This document shows positions 18,174 through 26,120 of a stretch of 50,206 nt of DNA, piece by piece (the first letter of the stretch is position 1; every line of letters starts with the position of its first letter). The stretch lies in contig MKVB01000002.1 of assembly GCA_001899085.1 (NCBI GenBank), positions 58,219 to 108,424 on the forward strand. Direction: 5' to 3'. Under the pieces are notes generated by a model. The model was given only the letters and a program-made list of their open reading frames with translations, was not told the DNA's origin and ran no database searches. A program made the translations under genes and the position numbers. This DNA comes from Devosia sp. 66-14 (lineage in GTDB: Bacteria; Pseudomonadota; Alphaproteobacteria; Rhizobiales; Devosiaceae).

Positions 18174-20642
18174 ATGGCCGAGACCAAGCTCAACAAATAT
18201 CGCGGGAAACGCGACTTCTCCAAAACCACGGAGCCCGCCGGCGGCGCGGTGGCGTCCGGCAGCACGCGGTTCGTGGTGCACAAGCACTCCGCGACCGCTG
18301 ACCACTACGACCTCCGCCTTGAGCATGATGGAGTGCTGTTGAGCTGGGCGGTGCCGCGCGGGCCGTCGCTCAACCCGGCCGACAAGCGGCTCGCGGTACA
18401 CACCGAGGATCATCCGATCGAATATATCGACTTCGAGGGGGTGATCCCCGAAGGCGAGTATGGCGGCGGGCCGATGATCGTCTGGGATACCGGCGACTGG
18501 GCGCCGATGGAGGATGTCGATGCCGGCCTCAGGAAGGGCGGTTTCAAGTTTCGGCTGTGGGGCGAAAAGCTGAAGGGCGGCTGGATGCTGACCAAGCTCA
18601 AGGGCCGCCCGGGCGACAACGACAAGGAAAACTGGCTGCTGTTCAAGGAACACGACCCGGCGGTCGATACCGAGACCGACATCCTCGCCGAACGGCCGGA
18701 AAGCGTGAAGTCGGGGCTGACCACCGAGCAGTTGCTGGAGGCGGCGAAGCCGAAGCCGGTTAGGGCGATCAAGGCCGCGAGCGTTACTGGGGCAGTGAAG
18801 GCACCGCCGCCGGCGCAGGTGGAGCCGCAACTCGCCGCCTCGGCGACCGAGCCGCCGCAGGAGACCAAGGCCAGTCACTGGCTGCATGAGATCAAGTTCG
18901 ACGGCTATCGCACCATCGCCCATGTCATCGACGGCAAGGTCAAGCTGATCACCCGCAGCGGCATCGACTGGACCAAGCGCTATGGCGACCTGCCCAAGGA
19001 GTTCGCGAAGCTCCCGGTGAAGCAGGCGATCATCGACGGCGAGATCGTGGTGCTGGACGAGAAGGGCATTTCGCGCTTTTCGGCGCTGCAGGATGCGCTG
19101 TCGGAAGGGGCGGGCAGCAAGCTGCATTTCTATGCGTTCGACCTGCTCTACCTCGATGGCTATGACCTCCGAGGCGCCGAGCTGACCGACCGCAAGCAAC
19201 TGCTGTCGCAACTGCTGGGCGGGCACATCAGCGGGCGTTCGGCGATCCAGCTCAGCGACCATGTCGAGGGCGACGGCGAGGCGCTCTACGAGCAGGCTTC
19301 GGCTCTGGGACTCGAGGGGATCGTCTCGAAGCGGACCAACGCCACCTACCAATCGGGGCGGACCTCCACCTGGGTGAAGGTGAAGGCCAAGCCGGTCGGC
19401 GATTTCGTCATAGCAGGTTATACCGTCTCGGCGGCCGCCGAAGGGCTGGCCTCGCTGGCGCTGGCCGAGTTCGTCGATGGCGAACTCGAATATCGCGGCA
19501 AATGCGGCACCGGGTTTGACGCAGCCATGGTGGCGCAGCTGCAGCGCCGGCTGGAACCGCTGCAGGATCCAGCGCTGGCGCTCGAGGGCGCGCCCAGAGA
19601 CATCATCTGGGTGCAGCCGGTGCTGCGCTGCAAGGTCCACTACGCCAACAAGACCTCGGACAACCTGCTGCGGCACTCGGTGTTCAAAGGCCTGATCGAG
19701 ACCGAGCTGACGGCTTCTGCGGCGCCGCGGCAGCGGCTGATCACCGATGCCGACCTCGCTTCGATCTCGATCACCAACCCGGAACGGCGGCTGTTCGGCA
19801 AGAGCGGCCCGACCAAGCTCGATATCGCCGTCTACTATGCCGCGGTAGGCGATTTCATGCTGCCGCATCTGTTCAACCGGCCGGTGTCGCTGTTCCGCTG
19901 CCCGACCGGGTTGTCGAAGGACTGCTTCTTCCAGCGCCACGCCTTCAAGGGCATGCCGAAAAGCATCAACGTGTTCGAGACGCAGAACTCCGACGAGGAG
20001 GACAAGACCTACCTCACCATCGAGGACGCCAAGGGTTACCTGGCGTTGGCGCAGTTCGGCGTAGTGGAGTTCCACGCCTGGGGCAGCCACCTGACGCACC
20101 TCGACAAACCCGACCGGGTGACCTTCGACCTCGACCCGGGCGAGGGGATCGAATTCCGCGAGGTGGTGGAAGCGGCGGTGCACCTGCGCGGCGAGCTCGA
20201 AGCCTTCGGGCTGGTGCCGTTCGTCAAGACGTCGGGCGGCAAGGGCCTGCACCTGGTGGTGCCGATCGAGCCGAAGCAGACCTGGAAGCAGGTGCACGCG
20301 GTGACCGGCGAGATGGCGGCGACGATGGCCAAGACGGCGCCCGATACGTTCGTCACCACCATCGGGGCGCAGAATCGCAAGCGCCGCATCCTGATCGATA
20401 TCCATCGCAATGCGCGCAGTGCCACGGCGGTATCGCCCTATTCGCTCCGGGCGCGCACCAATATGCCGGCCTCGACGCCGCTCGACTGGCGCGATCTCGA
20501 AAGCATCGACGCTCCGGTGGATTTGAACTACTCTACGCTTCCGGGATTATTAACCACGTCCGGCGATCCGTGGGCCGAGATTAACCTGTCAGCCCGCCCT
20601 CTGCCTGCATCATCCAAGGCTGGACGTAGTACGCGCGCGTAG
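18174..20642 (+). CDS. ligD: ATP-dependent DNA ligase D, three-domain (LigD)
   Basis: 822 residues with all three LigD activities in the order phosphoesterase, ligase, polymerase. The 3'-phosphoesterase domain (~30-170) has VVHKHSATADHYDLRLE with His38, His44 and Asp46 in the metal-site positions. The ligase domain (~230-510) has the adenylation lysine Lys241 in EIKFDGYR, and DGEIVVLDEKG and EGIVSKR motifs. The C-terminal primase-polymerase domain (~525-815) has the catalytic FDLDPGEG (Asp652, Asp654) and TSGGKGLHLVVPI. A ~50-residue A/P/K-rich linker follows the first domain. With Ku, encoded 9 bases downstream, it performs non-homologous end joining of double-strand breaks. Confidence 0.96.
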   Translation: MAETKLNKYRGKRDFSKTTEPAGGAVASGSTRFVVHKHSATADHYDLRLEHDGVLLSWAVPRGPSLNPADKRLAVHTEDHPIEYIDFEGVIPEGEYGGGPMIVWDTGDWAPMEDVDAGLRKGGFKFRLWGEKLKGGWMLTKLKGRPGDNDKENWLLFKEHDPAVDTETDILAERPESVKSGLTTEQLLEAAKPKPVRAIKAASVTGAVKAPPPAQVEPQLAASATEPPQETKASHWLHEIKFDGYRTIAHVIDGKVKLITRSGIDWTKRYGDLPKEFAKLPVKQAIIDGEIVVLDEKGISRFSALQDALSEGAGSKLHFYAFDLLYLDGYDLRGAELTDRKQLLSQLLGGHISGRSAIQLSDHVEGDGEALYEQASALGLEGIVSKRTNATYQSGRTSTWVKVKAKPVGDFVIAGYTVSAAAEGLASLALAEFVDGELEYRGKCGTGFDAAMVAQLQRRLEPLQDPALALEGAPRDIIWVQPVLRCKVHYANKTSDNLLRHSVFKGLIETELTASAAPRQRLITDADLASISITNPERRLFGKSGPTKLDIAVYYAAVGDFMLPHLFNRPVSLFRCPTGLSKDCFFQRHAFKGMPKSINVFETQNSDEEDKTYLTIEDAKGYLALAQFGVVEFHAWGSHLTHLDKPDRVTFDLDPGEGIEFREVVEAAVHLRGELEAFGLVPFVKTSGGKGLHLVVPIEPKQTWKQVHAVTGEMAATMAKTAPDTFVTTIGAQNRKRRILIDIHRNARSATAVSPYSLRARTNMPASTPLDWRDLESIDAPVDLNYSTLPGLLTTSGDPWAEINLSARPLPASSKAGRSTRA

Positions 20643-20651
20643 GAGACGAAG

Positions 20652-21557
20652 GTGGCACCCAGGGCAAGCTGGAAAGGCTATATCAAGCTGAGTTTGGTCA
20701 GCTGTCCGGTGAAGATGTATCCGGCGACGAGCGCGTCGGAGCGGATCACCTTCAACCAGCTGCACAAGGACACCCATAACCGGATCAACATGAAGCCGGT
20801 GGATCCCGAGCTGGGTCTGGTGGAGCGCAGCGACCTCGTCAAAGGCTATGAGTACGAGGACAAGCAGTACATCATCATCGACGAGAGCGATCTCGAAGCG
20901 GTGCGGATCGAATCCAACCACACGATGAATATCGAGGCCTTCGTCGACGAGGACGAGGTCGACGTCATCTACCAGGACGCGCCCTATTACCTGGCGCCGG
21001 ACGGGGCGATGGCGGAGGAGACCTTTGCGGTGCTGCGCGAAGCGATGCGGCAATCGGGCAAGCTCGCCATCGCGCGGCTGGTGCTGACCAACCGCGAGCG
21101 GGTGATCACCATCGGGGCGCGCGAGAACGGCATGTTCGTCACGGTGCTGCGCAACCCGAGCGAAGTGCGCGGCACTGCCGAGTATTTCGGCAACATCCCC
21201 GAGGTGAAGCCGGAGGCAGAGATGCTGCAACTGGCCGAAAAGCTGATCGAGCAGAAGGTCAAGCCGTTCAACCCCAAAGACTACGAAGATCGCTACGAAG
21301 TGGCGCTGATGCAGATGATCCGCGAGAAGCTCAAGGGTCACAAGCCGATCATCGCGGCAGCGCCGGAGCGCGGCAATGTCATCAACCTGATGGATGCGCT
21401 GAAGGCCAGCCTGGGGCAGGCGAAGCCCGCCGCGCCGAGCAAGGCCAAGGCCGAGCCGGCCGAAAAGCCAGCGGCGAAGAAGCCGACGCTGAAGGAAGCG
21501 GTGGCGGCGTCGAAGGCGGCGGCAGCCAAGCCGGCGGCGGCGAAGAAGAAGGCTTAG
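20652..21557 (+). CDS. ku: Ku-family DNA end-binding protein
   Basis: 301 residues, starting at GTG with AGGAGA 5 bases upstream; the gene follows ligD by 9 bases. The Ku core is clear: ASWKGYIKLSLVSCPVKMYPAT at the N-terminus, GYEYEDKQYIIIDESDLEAV near 75, REAMRQSGKLAIARLVL near 130 and KPFNPKDYEDRYEVALMQMI near 205-225. Bacterial Ku forms a homodimeric ring on DNA ends and recruits LigD. The last ~60 residues are a low-complexity Ala/Lys/Pro tail, the usual C-terminal extension that affects DNA binding and sliding. Co-transcription with ligD is likely. Confidence 0.96.
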   Translation: MAPRASWKGYIKLSLVSCPVKMYPATSASERITFNQLHKDTHNRINMKPVDPELGLVERSDLVKGYEYEDKQYIIIDESDLEAVRIESNHTMNIEAFVDEDEVDVIYQDAPYYLAPDGAMAEETFAVLREAMRQSGKLAIARLVLTNRERVITIGARENGMFVTVLRNPSEVRGTAEYFGNIPEVKPEAEMLQLAEKLIEQKVKPFNPKDYEDRYEVALMQMIREKLKGHKPIIAAAPERGNVINLMDALKASLGQAKPAAPSKAKAEPAEKPAAKKPTLKEAVAASKAAAAKPAAAKKKA

Positions 21558-21562
21558 CATCT

Positions 21563-22111
21563 GTGATCGCCTGGCGTTTTGGCGATTTGGCCACCAATCG
21601 CCTCAGCGACCCCGGCCAGCTGTCGAACATCATTCTTGCCGCGCTTGCAGGTAGCGAAGTTCCGCAGGCTTTCGCTACCGAGGTGGCTGGCATTTCGCGC
21701 GTTGGCCCATACTGGGCACTGCCTGGGCCGAGGCACGAAAAGATTGCGGAAAGCGAGATCTACTTCCGCGGCGACGAAAGTGCAGTCGAGGAGAGCCTAA
21801 ATAGCCGGCACTTAGAGGACTACGATACCTCGCTGCGACTGGCGCCGCTTGACCGCGCTCTCGCCACAGGAATTGCTTCGATATCTCTGGTCCGGATGCA
21901 GCTTTCGAAACACGGCGAATTCAGGCCCTTCAGCTTCCGTCTCAGTGCTACCGAATACGAGGCCGAGCCAGCGGTGTGGCCGGTGGTCCTTACCTTCAGT
22001 CGCTATCGTGGTCCGCAGGACGATTTCGGTCCTCACTTTCGCGTTGAGCCTCAGTCCAACGATCAGGGGGCGCCTGACACGCGAAGCTTCGAGTTTTACG
22101 CTCTCCTCTGA
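21563..22111 (+). CDS. Hypothetical protein with composition unlike its neighbours
   Basis: 182 residues from GTG at 21563, 5 bases after the ku stop. I recognise no family. The frame uses far fewer G/C third positions than the flanking genes and the region is visibly less G+C-rich, so it is either a recently acquired gene or not coding. In favour: it is an uninterrupted frame that fills the gap, with a plausible globular composition (FTFSRYRGPQDDFGPHFRVE). Against: the start is weak and a second frame (21849-22163) is also open. No signal peptide or membrane segment is seen. Confidence 0.45.
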   Translation: MIAWRFGDLATNRLSDPGQLSNIILAALAGSEVPQAFATEVAGISRVGPYWALPGPRHEKIAESEIYFRGDESAVEESLNSRHLEDYDTSLRLAPLDRALATGIASISLVRMQLSKHGEFRPFSFRLSATEYEAEPAVWPVVLTFSRYRGPQDDFGPHFRVEPQSNDQGAPDTRSFEFYALL

Positions 22112-22162
22112 CGCCTCGCCTACCTACTGGCAAATCCCCCCCACGAGCCGTAGAATCACCTG

Positions 22163-23242
22163 ATGCGGAAATCGGACAGCACCGTCGGTATCGTGGGGGC
22201 GCTCAGTGCGTTTCCGCGACGGCTGGCGGCGCGGGCGATGGGGACCAAGGGCAGCCGACTGCGGCGAGGCCTGACCCGCCATACCGGTACGCTGGTGCTG
22301 GGGCGGACGCTGCTCGACAAGCTGTCGGATGCGGAGATCGAGGCCAAGGTCGCGGTGTTGCGCGAGACCGAGGCGTCGCTGATCAGCGAGAACGGCTTTT
22401 TGCGCTGGCTGGGGCTGTTGAGCGCGCCCGAGCAATCCAACCTCAGCCGCCAGTCACTGCTCGATCAGAGCAAGCTCGACGCCCGCGCCTTTGACCTGTT
22501 GGCGCTGTTCGATGCGTTCGAGCATCACGCCGAACCGTTCTCGTTCCGCGACCTGATCCTGTCGCGCAAATATGCCGGGCTGCTCGCCGGTGGCGCCACC
22601 TGGGGGGCGATTGCGCGCTCGGTGCATCGCTCCGGGCCGGTGCAGTCACTGACGGCGATGTCGCTGCACCCGGGCGGGCCGAAGCGCATCCGGGCGCTGA
22701 TCGGCGACCAGCCGGCCGAACTAGATGGGCAGCGGCTGTTGGCGCTGGCGCCGATCGAGGACGAGTCCGAGGAGTATTTCTCGCTCGCCGAGGCAGCGGA
22801 GGCGGCCGGGCTCTATGCCGAGGCGGCGGTGCTCTACGGGCATTGCCTGTCGATCGACCCCAACGACTCGGTGGCGGCCTATAACCGGGCCAACTGCCTC
22901 AAGGCAGCGAACGATAATTCCGAGGCAGCGAACGCCTATATGCAGGCGATCAAGCGCGACCCGGATTTCGTCGAGGCCTGGTTCAATTACGCCGGGCTGC
23001 TGCGCGAGGAAGGCAAGATCGCCACTGCGCGCCAGCATCTGAAGACGGCGATCGACATCGACCCGGACTATGCCGACGCGATCTACAACCTCGCAACGCT
23101 CGAATACGACGCCGGCGACCTCGGGGAAGCACGGCGCTGGTGGGTGCGCTATCTCGAACTCGACCAGGACTCGGACTGGGCGAAGACCGCCTCGCGCGGT
23201 ATCGCCTATGCGGACCTTCACACACGGAAATCGGCTGGCTGA
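22163..23242 (+). CDS. Tetratricopeptide-repeat protein with possible MerR-like N-terminal region
   Basis: 359 residues. The C-terminal half holds TPR units (about 205-330: AAVLYGHCLSIDPNDSVAAYNRANCL; ANAYMQAIKRDPDFVEAWFNYAGLL; ARQHLKTAIDIDPDYADAIYNLATL), which bind partner proteins. Residues about 115-145 (FSFRDLILSRKYAGLLAGGATWGAIARSVHR) resemble the helix pair of MerR-type DNA-binding domains, so this may be a regulator; that is a weak call. The stop overlaps the start of the alpha/beta hydrolase gene (TGATG), so the two are coupled. The upstream ribosome site is weak. Confidence 0.85.
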   Translation: MRKSDSTVGIVGALSAFPRRLAARAMGTKGSRLRRGLTRHTGTLVLGRTLLDKLSDAEIEAKVAVLRETEASLISENGFLRWLGLLSAPEQSNLSRQSLLDQSKLDARAFDLLALFDAFEHHAEPFSFRDLILSRKYAGLLAGGATWGAIARSVHRSGPVQSLTAMSLHPGGPKRIRALIGDQPAELDGQRLLALAPIEDESEEYFSLAEAAEAAGLYAEAAVLYGHCLSIDPNDSVAAYNRANCLKAANDNSEAANAYMQAIKRDPDFVEAWFNYAGLLREEGKIATARQHLKTAIDIDPDYADAIYNLATLEYDAGDLGEARRWWVRYLELDQDSDWAKTASRGIAYADLHTRKSAG

Positions 23243-23886
23243 TGACGACCAGTTTTCTCTTCGACGGCCCGGAAGATGCACGGGTGACGATCCTGTTGGC
23301 GCACGGCGCCGGCGCGCCGATGGACTCGGCGTCGATGAACGCCACCACCAAGGCGCTGGCGGCGGCCGGCTTCCGGGTGGCGCGCTTCGAGTTCGGCTAT
23401 ATGGCCGGGCGGCGCACCGAGGCCGGCAAGAAGCCACCGCCGAAGGCCGAGACGGTGATGCCGGAATATGTGGCGGCGATCGATGATCTCGGGCCGACCG
23501 ACGGGCCGCTGCTGATCGGCGGCAAGTCGATGGGCGGGCGGGTCGCCAGCATGATCGCCGACGCCGAGTACGAAGCCGGCCGGATCGCCGGGCTGGTCTG
23601 CCTCGGCTATCCGTTTCACCCGCCGGGGCGGCCGACGCAGCTCAGGACCAAGCACCTGATCGGGCTCAAGACCCCGGCGCTGATCTGCCAGGGGACGCGC
23701 GACGAGTTCGGCGTACCGGACGAAGTCGCGACCTATGGGCTGTCGCCGGAGATCGAGGTGAAATGGCTCGAGGACGGCGACCATGACCTGAAGCCGCGGA
23801 AGGCGATTTCCGGGTTCTCGACTGCCGATCATCTGAAGACCGTAGCCGACAGCATCACCGCATGGGTCGGGCGCATCGCGCCCTGA
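23242..23886 (+). CDS. Small alpha/beta hydrolase (dienelactone-hydrolase/TEX30-like)
   Basis: 214 residues from the ATG at 23242, coupled to the TPR gene. The oxyanion/first strand ILLAHGAGAPMDS, nucleophile elbow GGKSMGGRVAS (Ser in GKSMGG), acid in CQGTRDEFG and His in EDGDHDLKPR form a full catalytic set of the KANL3/TEX30-like hydrolase group. Substrates of this group are unknown in bacteria. Cytoplasmic, no leader. Its stop codon lies inside the stem of a strong terminator, which marks the end of the transcript. Confidence 0.88.
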   Translation: MTTSFLFDGPEDARVTILLAHGAGAPMDSASMNATTKALAAAGFRVARFEFGYMAGRRTEAGKKPPPKAETVMPEYVAAIDDLGPTDGPLLIGGKSMGGRVASMIADAEYEAGRIAGLVCLGYPFHPPGRPTQLRTKHLIGLKTPALICQGTRDEFGVPDEVATYGLSPEIEVKWLEDGDHDLKPRKAISGFSTADHLKTVADSITAWVGRIAP

Positions 23887-23929
23887 GCACTGCACGTTTC
23901 TTCGAAACGCGAAGTGCTCAGGGTTTTTT
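23881..23929 (+). terminator. Rho-independent terminator overlapping the hydrolase stop codon
   Basis: A perfect 11-bp stem (CCCTGAGCACT, 23881-23891, with AGTGCTCAGGG, 23913-23923) is followed by six T. The loop contains a second small stem CGTTTC-TTC-GAAACG. The TGA stop of the hydrolase gene is within the left arm. Confidence 0.92.
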
Positions 23930-23994
23930 GGTTTGTCGCGCTTTCGAACCGGAAAAGCTTGCAACTTTTCCTGAAAACGCTCCGGGGCTTCGCC

Positions 23995-24768
23995 TTGAAG
24001 GTCGCAACGTTCAACATCAACAACGTCAACCGGCGGCTCGACAACCTGCTGGCGTGGCTGGACGCGGCCGAGCCCGATGTCGTCTGCCTGCAGGAACTGA
24101 AGGCGCGGGATCATCAGTTTCCGGCGACGGCTTTGGCCAATGCCGGCTACGGCGCGGTGTGGCGCGGCGAAGCGAGCTGGAACGGCGTCGCCATCCTCGC
24201 CAAGGGGGTCGAGCCGGTGCTGACGGCCGAGGAGTTGCCCGGCGACCCCGAGGATACCCAGGCGCGCTATATCGAGGCAGCGGTCAATGGGGTGGTGATC
24301 GCCTCGCTCTATGCGCCGAATGGCAACCCGCAGCCGGGGCCGAAATTCGACTACAAGCTCAGTTGGGGCGAGCGGCTGATCGCACACGCGGCAGAGCTGT
24401 TCGACAGCGGTGTGCCGGTGGTGCTGGCGGGCGACTACAATATCGTCCCCGAGCCGCGCGACATCTATGTCACCACCTCGTACCGCGACAACGCCCTGGT
24501 GCAACCCGAGAGCCGCGAGCAGTTCCAGCGGCTGCTCGATCAGGGTTGGACCGATGCGCTGCGCAAGAAATTCCCCAACGAGACGCTCTACACCTTCTGG
24601 GACTACATGCGGAACCGCTGGCCGCGCGACGCCGGGCTGCGGCTCGACCATATGCTCTTGAGCAAGCAACTGGTGCGGAAGCTCGTGGCAGCGGGGATCG
24701 ATCGCGAGGTGCGCGGTGAGGATGGGGCCAGCGACCATGCGCCGGTGTGGATCGAGCTGAAGGTGTAG
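23995..24768 (+). CDS. xthA: Exodeoxyribonuclease III
   Basis: 257 residues from a TTG at 23995. The ATG at 23914 lies inside the terminator, and the codons between do not resemble the family, whose N-terminus is M-K-V/I-ATFN as here. All family marks are present: ATFNINNVNRRL, CLQELK (metal Glu), IASLYAPNGNP, VLAGDYNI (Asp/Asn), YTFWDYM, RLDHMLLS and the final SDHAPVW (catalytic Asp-His). It cuts abasic sites and degrades 3' ends in base-excision repair. GGGG upstream of the TTG is the only ribosome-site candidate. A CT-rich repeat follows. Confidence 0.93.
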   Translation: MKVATFNINNVNRRLDNLLAWLDAAEPDVVCLQELKARDHQFPATALANAGYGAVWRGEASWNGVAILAKGVEPVLTAEELPGDPEDTQARYIEAAVNGVVIASLYAPNGNPQPGPKFDYKLSWGERLIAHAAELFDSGVPVVLAGDYNIVPEPRDIYVTTSYRDNALVQPESREQFQRLLDQGWTDALRKKFPNETLYTFWDYMRNRWPRDAGLRLDHMLLSKQLVRKLVAAGIDREVRGEDGASDHAPVWIELKV

Positions 24769-24780
24769 TGCGTGGGGCTC

Positions 24781-24900
24781 CCCCCTCCCAACCTCCCCCA
24801 CAAGGGGGGAGGTGCCGTTCAGCGCGTGAGGCGCGATCAAGCCAACTCCACCGGCCCGACACCTCCCCCTTGATGGGGGAGGCCGGGAGGGGGTGGGGCC
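24781..24900. repeat. CT-rich palindromic repeat, copy 3
   Basis: Begins CCCCCTCCCAACCTCCCCCA and ends GGCCGGGAGGGGGTGGGGCC, with two facing CCTCCCCC-AAGGGGGAGG hairpins. It is the reverse complement of copy 2 (12971-13090) over most of its length, including the spacer words GGTGCCGTTC and CCACCGGCCC. Confidence 0.85.
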
Positions 24901-24923
24901 ACCTGCACAGACTCCCGAAGTCC

Positions 24924-24962
24924 GACGTTTAAGTTGACTGCAAACGTCAGAATTAGTAGCGC
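24924..24962 (+). promoter_or_regulatory. Candidate promoter with flanking inverted repeat, siderophore-interacting protein gene
   Basis: TTGACT (24934-24939) and TAGCGC (24957-24962) are 17 bases apart, a plausible sigma-70 pair. A 7-bp inverted repeat, GACGTTT (24924-24930) and AAACGTC (24942-24948), brackets the -35, as expected for a repressor operator. Confidence 0.4.
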
Positions 24963-24982
24963 AGTGCCCATTGTTTTGAGCG

Positions 24983-25882
24983 ATGGGTTTGACGATGGCG
25001 CCGCTGAAGCTGATCAAGGGCACGGTTGTTGGCAGGCAGATGGTGACGCCGGGCATGGTGCGGGTGACGCTGGGCGGCTCGGATATCGAGGCGCTGAAAT
25101 CGACCGGCATCGGCGACGAATATGTCCGGCTGTTCTTCCCCGACCCGGCGACCGGCGAGCTGGTGCTGCCGGAGGTGGATGCGCAGGGGTTCTGGAAATA
25201 TCCCGAAGGCAAGAAGCCGGCGCATTGCGAGTGCTACACCATCCGCTATTTCCGCGATGGCGAGATCGACCTCGATTTCGTGGTGCATGAGGGGGGCCGG
25301 GCGAGCGAGTGGGCCCAGGCGACGGAGCCAGGCGACGAGATCGTGCTGCGCGAACCCTACGGCATCTACGAGGCGCCCGCCGACGCCGATTGGCAGCTCT
25401 TCGTCTGCGACGCCACCGGGCTGCCGGCGCTGGGCCGGCTGCTCGAGGGGCTGGCCGAGCATGTCGAGGCGCGGGTGATCGTCGAGGTGCCGGACAAGAG
25501 CCACGAACAGCAGTTCGAGAGCAAAGCCCAGGTGAAGATCGTCTGGCTCCATGGCGCGGGCAACGGGGTCGCCGCGAGCCAGCTCGAGGATGCGGTGAAG
25601 TCGATGACGTTCCCGGCCGATCGCTCGGTCTATGTGTGGGTCGCATCCGAGGCCAAGACCGTGCGGCCGATCCGCAAGTATCTGCGGCACGAGCTGAAAT
25701 GGCCGGCAACCCGCTACTCGATCACCGGCTACTGGACCGACAAGCTGGCGGAGTTCGAACGCAACTGGGCGGCGCTCGACCCGGCAGTGAAGAAGCAGAT
25801 CGATGATCTCTGGCGCTCGGGCCGCGACGCGCAGGACGTGCGCGACGATGTCGAAGCGGTGATGGAGAAGTTCGGGCTTTAG
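24983..25882 (+). CDS. Siderophore-interacting protein family flavin reductase
   Basis: 299 residues. The N-terminal FAD domain starts VVGRQMVTPGMVRVTLGG and has the flavin motif as CECYTIRYF near 77-85 (family consensus RxYTxR). It continues with GEIDLDFVVHEGGRASEWAQATEPGDEIVLREPYG, the hallmark of the SIP family. The C-terminal NAD(P)H-binding half includes YVWVASEAKTVRPIRKYLRHEL and ITGYWTDKL. Members use NAD(P)H to reduce ferric siderophores and free iron in the cytoplasm. No siderophore uptake gene is next to it. The C-terminal ~45 residues extend past the SIP core. The ATG at 24995 is an alternative start. Confidence 0.9.
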   Translation: MGLTMAPLKLIKGTVVGRQMVTPGMVRVTLGGSDIEALKSTGIGDEYVRLFFPDPATGELVLPEVDAQGFWKYPEGKKPAHCECYTIRYFRDGEIDLDFVVHEGGRASEWAQATEPGDEIVLREPYGIYEAPADADWQLFVCDATGLPALGRLLEGLAEHVEARVIVEVPDKSHEQQFESKAQVKIVWLHGAGNGVAASQLEDAVKSMTFPADRSVYVWVASEAKTVRPIRKYLRHELKWPATRYSITGYWTDKLAEFERNWAALDPAVKKQIDDLWRSGRDAQDVRDDVEAVMEKFGL

Positions 25883-25908
25883 GGGGCTCGGGACCGGCAG
25901 TCGGCGCA

Positions 25909-26098
25909 CCCTCTCCCGTTTACGGGGGAGGGGGAACCACGCGAAAGCGTGGTGGGAGGGGGGGAGCCCCACGCGCTGATGGTTGGTCGTGCCTCACGCT
26001 TGGACAGTGGGCGGACGGGGCGGACGTCGGAGTCTGCGGCACCCCCTCCCACCAGCCTTTCGGCTGGTCCCCCCTCCCCCGCAGGCGGGAGAGGGACG
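25909..26098. repeat. CT-rich palindromic repeat, copy 4
   Basis: Left arm CCCTCTCCCGTTTACGGGGG... and right arm ...CCCCCGCAGGCGGGAGAGGG face each other across about 110 bases. Each arm holds a further inner hairpin (CCACGCGAAAGCGTGG and ACCAGCCTTTCGGCTGGT). It fills the gap between two convergent genes and may serve as a bidirectional end signal. Confidence 0.8.
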
Positions 26099-26120
26099 CT
26101 GACTGCAAGCTACGGATCAC

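Noticed and set aside
18012-20405. 797-codon open frame on the minus strand opposite ligD
   Set aside because: Its translation is Arg/His/Leu-rich antisense text with no family marks, and ligD on the plus strand explains every base.
21849-22163. 104-codon alternative frame overlapping the hypothetical gene
   Set aside because: Ser/Arg-rich with no start signal; looks like a shadow of the 21563 frame.
24781-26098. Possible CRISPR-like array of repeated CCTCCCCC words
   Set aside because: Repeats are inverted, few and irregularly spaced, with no spacers of equal length and no cas genes.
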